Position numbers and translations under genes: made by a program | The notes under the pieces: model-generated | Told to the model about the DNA's origin: nothing | What the model saw: only the letters and a program-made list of their open reading frames with translations | Databases searched by the model: none | Shown here: positions 8,541-16,941 of the stretch, piece by piece | Position numbering within the stretch: the stretch's first letter is position 1 | How the letters are laid out: each line of letters begins with the position of its first letter | DNA from: Treponema sp. | GTDB taxonomy: Bacteria > Spirochaetota > Spirochaetia > Treponematales > Breznakiellaceae | Assembly (NCBI GenBank): GCA_009782555.1 | Contig: WRIV01000016.1 | Coordinates: 1 to 44,488 of the forward strand | Length of the DNA stretch: 44,488 bases | Direction: 5' to 3'

Positions 8541-9298
8541 TCCGGCTAAAAAACGAAAAACAGATAGAAGGAATCCGGCAGTCCTGCAAGATGCTTTCCG
8601 CCATGTTCCGGGAATTGATCCCCCTGGTAAAACCCGGCGTCGTTGCCCTGGACCTGGACCGGTGGACACAGCGCTGGATCAAACAAAATGGAGGAAAACC
8701 TGCCTTCCTGGGCTACGGGCCGAAAAAAAATCCCTTCCCCGGAGCGCTGTGCATATCCTTTAACGAGGCGGTGATCCACGGCGTTCCCACCAAACGAAAA
8801 ATTGCCGAAGGAGATTTGGTGTCTCTGGACTGCGGTATAGATCTGGGGGGGTTTATCAGCGATCAGGCTGTTACCATCGAAGCGGGAAAGGTGAGCAAAA
8901 CAGCCCACCGCCTCAACATAACCGCCAGGGAATGCCTAATGCGGGGAATAGGGGCCGCCAAGGCAGGTGAACGGCTTCTGGCGATTTCCCGGGCCGTGGA
9001 AGGCCATGCCAGGGCGGCGGGCTACGGCATTGTTACCCGGTACTGCGGCCACGGAGTAGGCTTTGACCTTCACGAAGACCCCCTGGTGCCTAATGTTGCC
9101 AAAGGGCCGAATCCCCGGCTCTCCCGGGGGATGGTATTGGCCTTGGAACCGATGATCAACCATGGAACCGGGGAAGTGGAGCTTTTGGACGATGACTGGA
9201 CCGTGGTAACCGCAGACGGCAGCCTTTCCGCCCATTGGGAGCATACTCTTGCAGTGACGGGGAACGCCGTCGAAGTCCTAACCGAAGAAGTGTTGTAA
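8537..9298 (+). CDS. map: Methionine aminopeptidase, type I
   Basis: A 253-residue type I methionine aminopeptidase, which removes the initiator methionine from nascent proteins in the cytoplasm. The five metal ligands are in the expected order: Asp in SLDCGIDLGG, Asp in FISDQAVT, His in GHGVGFDLHEDP, Glu in ALEPMIN and Glu in HWEHTLAV. The substrate-pocket motif GYGPKKNPFPGALCIS is also present. There is no N-terminal zinc-finger or SH3-binding extension, as in most bacterial enzymes. It is coupled to the J-domain gene by an ATGA overlap, putting co-translational processing and chaperone functions in one transcript. Confidence 0.96.
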   Translation: MIRLKNEKQIEGIRQSCKMLSAMFRELIPLVKPGVVALDLDRWTQRWIKQNGGKPAFLGYGPKKNPFPGALCISFNEAVIHGVPTKRKIAEGDLVSLDCGIDLGGFISDQAVTIEAGKVSKTAHRLNITARECLMRGIGAAKAGERLLAISRAVEGHARAAGYGIVTRYCGHGVGFDLHEDPLVPNVAKGPNPRLSRGMVLALEPMINHGTGEVELLDDDWTVVTADGSLSAHWEHTLAVTGNAVEVLTEEVL

Positions 9299-9431
9299 AA
9301 TCTCAATACTTCAGATAAAAAAATATGGCGGTGGGTATGAACATATTATGTGATTCCGGATTTGCAGGCAAGGTTGACTGTAACTTTTCTTTAAAAATAA
9401 GTATTATAATTTATACAGAGGAGTTCTAAAA

Positions 9432-10937
9432 ATGGATCTGCTAAAGAAATTTTCGGGCAAAAATTTTTTTGTTTTTAATCTGGTATTGCTAGGTACCATA
9501 TTCGGCTTTACCGCCGCTTTTTTAACCTTTTCCTGCTCCCGGGGGGGCAAGGCCCAGGCCCAGGAAGCTCTTGCTACACCGGTACCCCAGGACGCGCTGG
9601 CGGTGGCAGAGAGCCTTCAGACCGCTTTCCGGGCGATTTCGGACAGGGTTCTGCCTTCGGTGGTGGAGCTAAAAACTGTTTCCATCCGGCGGCAGCAGGT
9701 TCCTAACTTTAACGGCATACCCTGGGATTTTTTCTTTGGCAGACCCGAAGGCGAAGGCCGGGAACGGGAATTCCGATCCCAGGGGCTGGGGTCGGGGATC
9801 ATCGTCCGCAAAATTAACGGAACAGGTTCCAAACCTTCCCTTTACTATGTCCTTACCAACTACCATGTGGTGGGGGATGCCAATGAAATTTCTATAGCCC
9901 TAAACGACGGTACAGAATTTTCCGCGGAATTAGTAGGAAAGGACGAACGGAAAGATCTGGCCATGGTTTCTTTTGAATGCCGGGATGACCTCCCCCTGGC
10001 GGTATTGGGGGATTCGGATACCGTTATGGTGGGGGACTGGGCCATCGCCATAGGCAATCCCCTGGGTTTTATGTCTTCCATGACCATGGGAATTGTCAGC
10101 GCCGTGGGACGTACCGGGGGGCCCGCGGGAAATATCAACGATTTTATCCAGACCGATACTTCCATTAACCAGGGAAATTCTGGCGGTGCCCTGGTTAATA
10201 TCCGGGGCGAGGTAATCGGAATTAATACATGGATTGCCAGCAGTACCGGCGGCGGTTCAATGGGACTGGGTTTTGCCATTCCCATCAACAATGCCAAACG
10301 CTCCATAGATGAATTTATTACCAAGGGTGAAATCAGTTACGGCTGGCTCGGTGTCTCCCTTACCGATCCCGACCGGGATGTGATGCAGGCGTTAAACCTT
10401 TCCGGAAAACGGGGAGCCATGGCTACTCAGATATTCCTTGGTTCTCCGGCGGAAAAAGGCGGCATCCAGCCCGGAGACTTTATTACCGGCATGAACGGCA
10501 AGGAAATCCGTGGTACGAATCACCTGACCCTTATGGTGGGGGATCTAAAACCGGGTGAACGGGCCAATTTTCAGGTAATCCGTGACGGTGCGGAACGGGA
10601 AATCCAGGTTCGCATCGAAGCCCGCAGCAACGAGGTGGCGGCGGAAAATTCCAAACTGTGGCCCGGAGTTTATGTGGTACCCATCACCGATTCCATCAGG
10701 GAAAGCCTTAAACTGGATTCAAAAATAGAGGGCCTCTATGTAGGCCAGGTAATCGCCAGAAGCCCCGCTGCCACGGTGGGCCTTCTGCGGCAGGACATCA
10801 TAACCGCGATTAACGGTGAAAAGGTAAGGGATCTGGCATCGTTCTACAAGGTGATGCGCGAAAAAGCGGGCAGGGAACTTTGGTTTGATGTCCTGCGGGG
10901 AGATTCCGCCTTGGAAACACCCAAATTTAAACGATAG
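9432..10937 (+). CDS. htrA: HtrA/DegP-type serine protease with two PDZ domains
   Basis: A 501-residue envelope protease/chaperone. An N-terminal hydrophobic segment (about residues 14-35) ends FLTFSCSRGG, which could act as an uncleaved anchor or a relaxed spirochaetal lipobox. The trypsin-like domain has the triad: His in TNYHVVGDA (about 144), Asp in RKDLAMVSF (about 175) and Ser in QGNSGGALVN (about 250). Two PDZ domains follow (about 300-390 and 410-500), the first containing SPAEKGGIQPGDFITGMNG and the second SPAATVGLLRQDIITAING. A good ribosome site (GAGGAG, 9 bases from ATG) is present. The 133-base gap before it suggests its own promoter. It probably degrades misfolded periplasmic proteins. 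Confidence 0.94.
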   Translation: MDLLKKFSGKNFFVFNLVLLGTIFGFTAAFLTFSCSRGGKAQAQEALATPVPQDALAVAESLQTAFRAISDRVLPSVVELKTVSIRRQQVPNFNGIPWDFFFGRPEGEGREREFRSQGLGSGIIVRKINGTGSKPSLYYVLTNYHVVGDANEISIALNDGTEFSAELVGKDERKDLAMVSFECRDDLPLAVLGDSDTVMVGDWAIAIGNPLGFMSSMTMGIVSAVGRTGGPAGNINDFIQTDTSINQGNSGGALVNIRGEVIGINTWIASSTGGGSMGLGFAIPINNAKRSIDEFITKGEISYGWLGVSLTDPDRDVMQALNLSGKRGAMATQIFLGSPAEKGGIQPGDFITGMNGKEIRGTNHLTLMVGDLKPGERANFQVIRDGAEREIQVRIEARSNEVAAENSKLWPGVYVVPITDSIRESLKLDSKIEGLYVGQVIARSPAATVGLLRQDIITAINGEKVRDLASFYKVMREKAGRELWFDVLRGDSALETPKFKR

Positions 10938-10955
10938 TCTCGCCATGGAGAACCC

Positions 10956-11720
10956 GTGAACAGCCATTCTTTCCGGCTCCTTTCTACGGGTTTTCATGAC
11001 GGTTTCTACAATATGGGGCTGGACGAAGCCCTCCTTGAATCCGCCGCCGGGGGAGAACTTCCGGTCCTTCGTTTTTACGGCTGGGATCCTCCGGCGGTTT
11101 CCATCGGCTATTTTCAAAATCTTGAAGAAGAAGTTGATCTGGAAGCGGCAAAACGTTTTGGCTTTGACCTGGTCCGCCGGATTTCCGGAGGCGGGGCAGT
11201 ACTTCACCGGTCAGAATTGACCTACAGCATCATCCTGTCCATGGATCATCCCCTGGCGGGAAAAAACCTGGGTGAATCCTATGTTGTTTTATGCCAGGGT
11301 CTTATCCGGGGCCTTGCCGTTCTGGGCATGGAGGCGGTTTTTTCCGGCACCAACGACATCCTTGTGGGGGGCAAAAAAATTTCCGGCAATGCCCAGACCC
11401 GGAGCGGAGGATTTTTGCTTCAACATGGAACAATCCTTTTGGACAACGATGTGGATACCATGTTCGATGTTCTTAAAACGCCGAAGGATAAGAACCGGGG
11501 AAAGCTCATCGGCGAGGTAAAAGGAAGGGTTACGTCCCTCCGTTCTGTTTTGGGCCGGATCATTCCCTTTGAAGAAGTGGAAAAGGCCCTTGTCCGGGGC
11601 TTTGAAGAAGCACTAGGCATGATCTTTACAAAAATGGAAATCTCACCGGCAGAAGACAGCCGGGCCCGGGAACTGGAGAAAACAAAATTTTCCACCCGGG
11701 AATGGCTTTGTAAGAGATGA
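10956..11720 (+). CDS. lplA: Lipoate--protein ligase A family protein
   Basis: A 254-residue BPL/LplA catalytic domain that activates lipoate (or octanoate) and attaches it to lysines of E2 or GcvH proteins. Seen are the substrate-binding RRISGGGAVLHRSELTYS, the conserved lysine region GGKKISGNAQTRSGGFLLQH and GTILLDND. The C-terminal accessory domain of classical E. coli LplA is missing or very short, as in many LplA/LipM relatives, so LipM or LipL activity cannot be excluded. It starts at GTG 10956 with GGAG 6 bases upstream, 18 bases after htrA, so it is probably cotranscribed. Confidence 0.9.
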   Translation: MNSHSFRLLSTGFHDGFYNMGLDEALLESAAGGELPVLRFYGWDPPAVSIGYFQNLEEEVDLEAAKRFGFDLVRRISGGGAVLHRSELTYSIILSMDHPLAGKNLGESYVVLCQGLIRGLAVLGMEAVFSGTNDILVGGKKISGNAQTRSGGFLLQHGTILLDNDVDTMFDVLKTPKDKNRGKLIGEVKGRVTSLRSVLGRIIPFEEVEKALVRGFEEALGMIFTKMEISPAEDSRARELEKTKFSTREWLCKR

Positions 11721-12794
11721 ATGGTATACTATTATCCATATATGACAAGATTTTTTGCATTTATTGGATGCGTAACATTTTTCCTTTCGGGACTTTCTGC
11801 CCAGATCCCCTTGGTTTCCGCCGGCAATGGCGCTCCGGTGCAGGAGCCGGAGCTTTCCCTCTATACCCTGCTTCGGGCTGCGGAGGGCTCCCATACCCAT
11901 TGGCGGCCTGACTGGCCCCTTGATTTGCCGCCGGATTTGTTTGTTGTTCATAATGCCGCATCAATAACCGCCGATTTTGGGGACGGGCAGCGGCTGGAAT
12001 ACTCCCGGGACTCAAACGGAAAAATTCGCTCTTTTCCGGTTTTGATGCAGGTCAAACTCTCCGAATCAGGAGAGAAACAGGGCACCTTTTTTCAGGGCCG
12101 CTGTGATTATGACCCGCAGGGGCGGATAGCAAAACTTTACTGGAATGATCTGGCTTCTGATCAGTCCGGCGGATCCGATGTGGAAGTGTTGACCTGGGAT
12201 GATGAGGGCAGACCCCTTATGTGCAGAGTTTTCAGCGGGGATTATTTTTTTACCGCCCTGGAATATCTTTCCGGTTCTACAAACGAAACCTGGTACAATC
12301 GGGACGGAAAAGCCCTCTTTGTGGTAAAAAACGAAAGGGCCGGACAGATTCGGATATCCGCCGCCGGGCCTTCTCCGGACGGCCAAACAACTCAGCCCCA
12401 AGAAGACCGGTTTTTTTACAACAGCGAAGGATCGATCTCAAAAATAGAAAATTCCCTTTGGAGCGTTTCGGCTGTATATGATCCCCAGAGGATGCCCCGG
12501 TATCTGGTCACTGAAGCCGCTGCTCTTCCATCAAGTAAAGGGGCTGTAGAGGTTTATTCATGGCAATGGGACATGGCAGGACGACTGGTCCGGTTCAGCG
12601 GGAACTCCCGGACCGAAGTCGATGCAGATCCTCCTGCCATAGACTTCCGGTACGAATATACCCTGGACAGCCGGGAGAACTGGACTGAACGCCGGGAGAT
12701 TTCCATGGTGCTCCTTAACCTGGATGATCCTATTCTGGTCCCGAATCAGGTACGAACAATCCGCCGGCTTATCCGTTATGGGGCAGGGCGGTGA
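11721..12794 (+). CDS. Exported protein with YD/RHS-like repeats, unknown function
   Basis: A 357-residue protein that begins directly after the lplA stop (TGA then ATG). A second start, Met8 (11742), gives a cleaner signal peptide: MTRFFAFIGCVTFFLSG ending LSAQ. The mature part shows repeated short beta motifs of the YD/RHS kind, such as YDPQGRIAKLYWND, YNRDGKALFVV, YNSEGSISKIENS, WDMAGRLVRFSGNS and YEYTLDSRENWTERR. Such repeats usually form beta-wrapped shells or carbohydrate-binding sheets. It is far too short for an RHS toxin and has no toxin tail. It looks like a small treponemal surface or periplasmic protein. It is joined to the following small gene by a TGATG overlap. Confidence 0.7.
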   Translation: MVYYYPYMTRFFAFIGCVTFFLSGLSAQIPLVSAGNGAPVQEPELSLYTLLRAAEGSHTHWRPDWPLDLPPDLFVVHNAASITADFGDGQRLEYSRDSNGKIRSFPVLMQVKLSESGEKQGTFFQGRCDYDPQGRIAKLYWNDLASDQSGGSDVEVLTWDDEGRPLMCRVFSGDYFFTALEYLSGSTNETWYNRDGKALFVVKNERAGQIRISAAGPSPDGQTTQPQEDRFFYNSEGSISKIENSLWSVSAVYDPQRMPRYLVTEAAALPSSKGAVEVYSWQWDMAGRLVRFSGNSRTEVDADPPAIDFRYEYTLDSRENWTERREISMVLLNLDDPILVPNQVRTIRRLIRYGAGR

Positions 12795-13057
12795 TGCCTG
12801 GTTCTACGGACTGGATGGATGAAAGCTACCGGGAAAGCTACGAAGAAGAACTGCGGGGAATCAGGAGACGCCTGGCATCGGACCCTTCCTGCAGCGCCGA
12901 AGATCTGCAAGGAACACTGAAGAATCTTTACATCATGGAAGGATCGGATTGGCAGGGCCGGGGGGAAGTTCAAAATACCTCCCTGGCGGCGATAATAGCC
13001 GCCTATGAGACGGTAATTGGGGAGTTGCAAAATGACGGAAAAACGGTAACCCCATAA
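12794..13057 (+). CDS. Small hypothetical protein
   Basis: An 87-residue acidic protein (start ATG 12794; a GTG one codon earlier is possible). The ATG overlaps the preceding stop as TGATG, so it is translationally coupled. The sequence is largely helical: YRESYEEELRGIRRRLASD, an Asp/Cys loop, then LQGTLKNLYIMEGSDWQGRGE and SLAAIIAAYETVIGELQND. There is no signal peptide or known domain. The GSDWQGRG loop followed by an amphipathic helix suggests a small protein-binding module. The last gene before a terminator at 13179-13208. Confidence 0.6.
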   Translation: MPGSTDWMDESYRESYEEELRGIRRRLASDPSCSAEDLQGTLKNLYIMEGSDWQGRGEVQNTSLAAIIAAYETVIGELQNDGKTVTP

Positions 13058-13178
13058 TAATTAAATAATGGCTGATATAATTGCGTAGATCTTTGTAACC
13101 TTTTCCCTTGCCTATTGTTTATAAGGAAGGTAGACGGTTAAGCACTGTTTCCTATTCCTCCTTTCCTTTTTGGTTTTA

Positions 13179-13208
13179 CCCCGGGAGGGGTTCTCCCGGG
13201 GGTTTTTT
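13179..13208 (+). terminator. Rho-independent terminator
   Basis: A 9-bp perfect GC-rich stem (CCCCGGGAG / CTCCCGGGG) with loop GGGTT, followed by GTTTTTT. It ends the rightward run about 120 bases downstream of the last stop codon. Confidence 0.9.
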
Positions 13209-13216
13209 GCTTGTTA

Positions 13217-13244
13217 TTGTATAAAAAAAATCATATATTATAAT
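13217..13244 (+). promoter_or_regulatory. Probable promoter of the HD-GYP gene
   Basis: TATAAT at 13239-13244 with TTGTAT at 13217-13222, 16 bases apart, in an AT-rich stretch just after the terminator. A GGAG ribosome site and ATG 13264 follow at once, giving a short leader. Confidence 0.5.
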
Positions 13245-13263
13245 AATTGGAAACGGAGCATGT

Positions 13264-14517
13264 ATGGTTGATACGGATTTTAGATCCATAATTAAACTTG
13301 ATTCTGAACTGAACCAGATCCAGGACTTGGATTTGCTGCTGGAACGAATACTTTTGGAAGCCCGTAAGGTGGTCCGGGCCGATGCGGGGTCTATTTATAT
13401 TGTCGAAAAACAGGAAGAAAACGACAGTTTTATTGATAAACTGGTGGTCAAATATGCCCAGAACGATACCATGACCAAAAACCTCCCCCCGGGACATAAA
13501 CTTATCTATTCTATTTTTTCCCTGGAAATTAACGAAAAAACCGTTTCCGGTTACTGTGCATTAACCAGAAAACTGGTAAATGTTCCGGATGTTTATAACA
13601 TTTCTTCTGATGCTCCCTATTCATATAACACCACCTATGACAAAATTTCGGGGTATAAAACAATCTCCACTTTGGCCATACCCCTGCAGAATTCCGAGGA
13701 TCGTCTTTTGGGGGTAATACAGATAATCAACTCAAAAGACAAAAACGGCAAAGTGGTTCCCTTTTCCCAGGATGATGAGTATCTTATTACTCATTTTGCC
13801 ACCAATGCGTCCCTGGCCCTGCAAAAAGCCTTTGTTACCAGGGCAATGATCCTCAGGATGATTAAGATGTCCGAACTTCGGGATCCCAAGGAAACAGGAA
13901 CCCACGTCAACCGGGTGGCCGGTTACACGGTGGAAATTTACGACCGCTGGGCCTATCATCACAGAGTTTTGGAAGAAGAAAAGGAACGGTACAAAGATAC
14001 CCTGAAAATTGCCGCCATGCTTCATGATGTGGGCAAAGTGGCGATTTCTGATATGATCCTGAAAAAACCCGCAAAATTTACGCCTGAAGAATTTAAAATC
14101 ATGCAGCACCATACCTTGTACGGAGCCCAGCTTTTTGAAGACCCTCAGGCTCCGGTGGACAACATAGCCCGGGAAGTGGCCCTGACTCACCATGAAAACT
14201 GGGATGGTACCGGCTATCCTGGCTGGATTGATCCCCTGACTGAGCGGACGATCAAGACTGGTTCGGAAGGAAAACCTTTGGGAAAAAAAGGGGAGGAAAT
14301 ACCTTTGGCCGGCCGCATTGTAGCCTTGGCGGATGTGTACGATGCTCTTTGTTCCCGGCGGGTTTACAAGGAGCCCTGGACGGAAACAGATGTATTGGCG
14401 GAAATAAAACAGCTTTCGGGCACCAAGTTCGATCCTGAGCTGATTGAAATTTTCTTTGAGATCCTTCCCAGCATCAAGCAGATCCGCAGCCTGTATCCCG
14501 AGCCGGAAGCCGCTTAA
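13264..14517 (+). CDS. GAF and HD-GYP domain protein, probable cyclic-di-GMP phosphodiesterase
   Basis: A 417-residue cytoplasmic signalling enzyme. Residues 1-185 form a GAF domain (LLLERILLEARKVVRADAGS ... TISTLAIPLQNSEDRLLGV). The HD-GYP domain follows: ETGTHVNRVAGYTVEIY, the HD pair MLHDVGKVAISD (about 252-263), HHTLYGAQLF, the diagnostic HHENWDGTGYPGW (about 308-320) and ALADVYDALCSRRVYKEPW. All metal ligands expected for HD-GYP activity appear present, so hydrolysis of c-di-GMP to pGpG/GMP is likely, with the GAF domain sensing an unknown ligand. It is a single-gene unit with its own promoter; its 3' end overlaps the convergent YaiI gene by 44 bases. Confidence 0.93.
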   Translation: MVDTDFRSIIKLDSELNQIQDLDLLLERILLEARKVVRADAGSIYIVEKQEENDSFIDKLVVKYAQNDTMTKNLPPGHKLIYSIFSLEINEKTVSGYCALTRKLVNVPDVYNISSDAPYSYNTTYDKISGYKTISTLAIPLQNSEDRLLGVIQIINSKDKNGKVVPFSQDDEYLITHFATNASLALQKAFVTRAMILRMIKMSELRDPKETGTHVNRVAGYTVEIYDRWAYHHRVLEEEKERYKDTLKIAAMLHDVGKVAISDMILKKPAKFTPEEFKIMQHHTLYGAQLFEDPQAPVDNIAREVALTHHENWDGTGYPGWIDPLTERTIKTGSEGKPLGKKGEEIPLAGRIVALADVYDALCSRRVYKEPWTETDVLAEIKQLSGTKFDPELIEIFFEILPSIKQIRSLYPEPEAA

Positions 14518-14959
14518 GCAGTTTTGAAAACAGTTTGTCAAATGAATCGGCCAGGGCTTTGAGTTCCTTTTTTCCATAACCCCCGATTCGTTCAAAATCA
14601 TAGCCGTTTTCCGCCAGTCCCACCGTAAAATTCCGCATCGAAAGTTTTTCCCGGATATTTTCTGCCGTAAAGATCCGGCCCCGGTCGTCCAAGACTTCGG
14701 CCCCCGCTTCCAGAAGCCGGGCCGCCAGTGGTATATCCCTGGTAAGGGCTAAATCGCCGGGTTGGGCCAGGGCCGCTAATTGGTCGTCCGCTGCGCCTTC
14801 TCCGGCAGAGCAAATTGCCATGGCTGCGTATTCGCCGTCAATGCCCGGTATGGGCCGGTTTGCGGCAAATACCGCCCTGATTCCGGTCCGGGCGGCGGCC
14901 CGAAGTACCAGTTCCCGGGCGGCGGGGGGACAGGAATCGGCATCAACCAATATTTTCAT
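14474..14959 (-). CDS. YaiI/YqxD (DUF188) family protein
   Basis: A 161-residue protein with the DUF188 signature at its start, MKILVDADSCPPAARELVLR, followed by AANRPIPGI, GAADDQLAALAQPGDLALTRDIPLA (the conserved ADD and TRDIPLA blocks), VLDDRGRIFTAENI and GYGKKELKALADSFDKL. The family has a PIN-like fold and is presumed to act on RNA, but the activity is unproven. I chose ATG 14959 because the family starts at MKILVDADSCP; the frame runs further upstream into manA. It is the last gene of the infC operon, 10 bases after manA, and its end overlaps the convergent HD-GYP gene by 44 bases. Confidence 0.87.
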   Translation of the reverse strand: MKILVDADSCPPAARELVLRAAARTGIRAVFAANRPIPGIDGEYAAMAICSAGEGAADDQLAALAQPGDLALTRDIPLAARLLEAGAEVLDDRGRIFTAENIREKLSMRNFTVGLAENGYDFERIGGYGKKELKALADSFDKLFSKLLKRLPARDTGCGSA

Positions 14960-14969
14960 TTGGAAAGTG

Positions 14970-16169
14970 TTATTCCTGGGCCAAGGCGGCAAAAAGGGTA
15001 AAAGTATCGCTGCCGGAAAAGATCAGTCTTTCTTCTCCCTGCCGGCGGCCTATAAATGCCGATTCCCCCCGGTTTAGAAGGAAGACTTTTTGGCCGCCGT
15101 TTTGTTTTTTGGCCGCCTCAATATCAGCCGTTCTGGTCTCTGCAACGGCGACCGAGGCGGCGCCTTCAAAAACGGCGGCTATTCCTTTTTCCGGTACGGT
15201 TAGTTCTACTTTGGTACCTTTAAGGAGGTAAAGGGTAAATTCCCTGCATAAAGCGGCGGGTGCATAGCTGTAACAGCCCGGCGATCTGGGAACCGGTTTA
15301 AGCAATTCCGGTTTAAAGGGTTCAAAATTCAAAATAGAAAAAAGCTCTTTTAGGTCGATATGTTTTGGGGTAAGCCCTCCCCGCAGGACATTGTCCGAAT
15401 TGGCCATGCATTCCAGGGCAAAACCGCGTACATAGGCATGGAGTATTCCTGCGGGAATAAAGATACCCTCGAAAGGTTCCAGTTCAATCACATTGAGGTA
15501 CAGGGGCGAAAGGATTCCCGGATCGTTGGGATAGGTTTTAGCGAATTCTCCGCAAAGCCGGATCAGCGCCGCCGGACTGTTTTTGTCCGCTGCCGGGCCG
15601 GCGGCCACTACGGTCTCAACGGTTTGGAGTATCGACAGGGTTAGCGCTTTTCGTTCTTCTTTGTTTAAATCAAAAAGGGCGGAAAGAAAAGAGCGATACC
15701 CTTCTTTAAGAAAAGAACGAAGTCCTTCAGTGCCGTTTACCAGGGAGAGCAGCCGGTCCGTTTCCGTTGTTTCCCGGAAACCCGCCATTGCAGTAAACGG
15801 CGTAAGGGCGCAGACAATTTCCGGCTTATGGTTGGGGTCCTGGTAGTTTCGCTCCGCCGCGGGAAGGCCGGCTCTGTTTTCTCTTTCAAAACCTTCCTGA
15901 GCCTGGGTAATGTTGGGGTGGGCCTGGATGGAAAGGGGGCTTTCCGCAGCGAGAAACTTCAGTAAAAAGGGAAGTTCCGTCAGTTCCGAAAGCGGTATGA
16001 TTTTATCCTGTACTTTTGTTTTGGAAGGCCCCCCGGGGTGGACCCCCATCCATAATTCCGCCCAGGGTTCTCCGGAAGGGTTAGCCGTCCCTATAAGGGC
16101 GGGCAGTAAGGATGACGAACCCCAGGCATAATGTTTTACCGTATTGTCCAGTTTGTATAGTTCCGCCAT
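14970..16169 (-). CDS. manA: Mannose-6-phosphate isomerase, class I
   Basis: A 399-residue zinc enzyme interconverting mannose-6-phosphate and fructose-6-phosphate. It has the cupin metal site: QAHPN (about 81-85), the Glu of NHKPEIVCAL, and His in IPAGILHAYVRG, plus the N-terminal KHYAWGSSS and EPWAELWMGVHPGGPS typical of class I PMI. The length is normal. It lies 3 bases downstream of the zapA-like gene and 10 bases before the YaiI gene, as part of the leftward infC transcript, an arrangement probably particular to this group. Confidence 0.94.
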   Translation of the reverse strand: MAELYKLDNTVKHYAWGSSSLLPALIGTANPSGEPWAELWMGVHPGGPSKTKVQDKIIPLSELTELPFLLKFLAAESPLSIQAHPNITQAQEGFERENRAGLPAAERNYQDPNHKPEIVCALTPFTAMAGFRETTETDRLLSLVNGTEGLRSFLKEGYRSFLSALFDLNKEERKALTLSILQTVETVVAAGPAADKNSPAALIRLCGEFAKTYPNDPGILSPLYLNVIELEPFEGIFIPAGILHAYVRGFALECMANSDNVLRGGLTPKHIDLKELFSILNFEPFKPELLKPVPRSPGCYSYAPAALCREFTLYLLKGTKVELTVPEKGIAAVFEGAASVAVAETRTADIEAAKKQNGGQKVFLLNRGESAFIGRRQGEERLIFSGSDTFTLFAALAQE

Positions 16170-16172
16170 TAT

Positions 16173-16481
16173 TCATTCATCGGCAGGGAAATTTTCGCCG
16201 GGGATAACTTCGTCGATTCGGGCAATCATGTTGAGTGTTAATTGCTCCACCTCCCGGCCTTCCCGAATTTCCTGGGTTTTCATTTTTTCAATTTCATCGC
16301 AGAGTAAAAATCCTGTCAGGATCGCCAGCTTAAGGGGTTCGTCAAGGCCCGTTGATTTCCGGGTGTTTTCCAGAATGATCCGGTAGCGGTTAAGGAGGCT
16401 TTCCAGGTAAGAGATTTCTTCATCGGCGGCGATAGAAAAAGAGGTTCCCAGCAAGTTAAAATGAAGGCTGCTCTTTTCCAT
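16173..16481 (-). CDS. zapA: ZapA-like cell-division protein
   Basis: A 102-residue protein fitting ZapA: N-terminal beta strand HFNLLGTSFSIAADEEISYL, then a long coiled-coil helix from about residue 22 to 95 with KLAILTGFLLCDEIEKMK. ZapA proteins bundle FtsZ filaments at the division site. The N-terminal I-x-G-x-x-Y/F pattern and E-x-x-Y-L-x-x-L support the call, though sequence conservation in this family is low. It follows a coiled-coil gene by 3 bases, giving a possible division-protein pair. Confidence 0.7.
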   Translation of the reverse strand: MEKSSLHFNLLGTSFSIAADEEISYLESLLNRYRIILENTRKSTGLDEPLKLAILTGFLLCDEIEKMKTQEIREGREVEQLTLNMIARIDEVIPGENFPADE

Positions 16482-16484
16482 GGG

Positions 16485-16940
16485 TTAAAAAATATCCAAT
16501 TCTGCCTCGTCTGAGTTTTCCGCTGTTTCTGTTTCTTCATCTACCATATAGGCAGAAGGCAGAGGTGAATCGGCGGAAGGAGCCGGCTGTATTGGTTCTG
16601 CCGGTTTGGCATAAGGCTCCGCCGGCATTGGGGTTTTTACGGCAGAAAGGCTCCGTTCGATGGCATCTTCGAACTGGTTAAGCTTTCCCAGGGCTGAGAC
16701 AATGCCTTCTTCAACCTTGGTTGTTTCTTCCCGTAATGCAGCGACGGTCCTTTCAAGCTCCTCATTCCGCCTGTTTAGCCCTTCGGCCCTGGCTGTTTCT
16801 TCTCTCAAAGCCGCGGCGGCCTTTTCCAATTCCTCATTCCGTCTTTTTAACAGGCCGTTTTCTTCTGTCAAATGGCTGACAAAATTCACTGCCCGGGTAA
16901 TTTTCGATTCCAACAGTTTGATTTGCTCAAGGGTAACCAT
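16485..16940 (-). CDS. Coiled-coil protein upstream of zapA, unknown (ZapB-like?)
   Basis: A 151-residue protein. Residues 1-90 are a continuous coiled coil with an internal duplication of about 24 residues: RRNEELEKAAAALREETARA and RRNEELERTVAALREETTKV. A linker rich in Pro/Ala (PMPAEPYAKPAEPIQPAPS) follows, and a strongly acidic tail ending ELDIF. The conserved-looking C-terminal end could be a partner-binding peptide like those that dock on FtsZ or ZapA. The neighbour downstream is zapA-like, so a ZapB-type or other division role is suggested by position only. It starts 2 bases after the rplT stop. Confidence 0.65.
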   Translation of the reverse strand: MVTLEQIKLLESKITRAVNFVSHLTEENGLLKRRNEELEKAAAALREETARAEGLNRRNEELERTVAALREETTKVEEGIVSALGKLNQFEDAIERSLSAVKTPMPAEPYAKPAEPIQPAPSADSPLPSAYMVDEETETAENSDEAELDIF

Positions 16941-16941
16941 T

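Noticed and set aside
9374..9410. TTGACT and TATAAT before htrA as a promoter pair
   Set aside because: The hexamers are 25 bases apart, too far for a sigma-70 promoter. A promoter probably exists in this gap but this pair cannot be claimed.
13732..14601. Minus-strand frame of 289 codons opposite the HD-GYP gene
   Set aside because: It is antisense to a clear HD-GYP domain with all motifs in the plus frame.
14970..14992. Start of the YaiI-type gene at 14992
   Set aside because: The family begins at MKILVDADSCP (14959); the extra 11 residues overlap manA.
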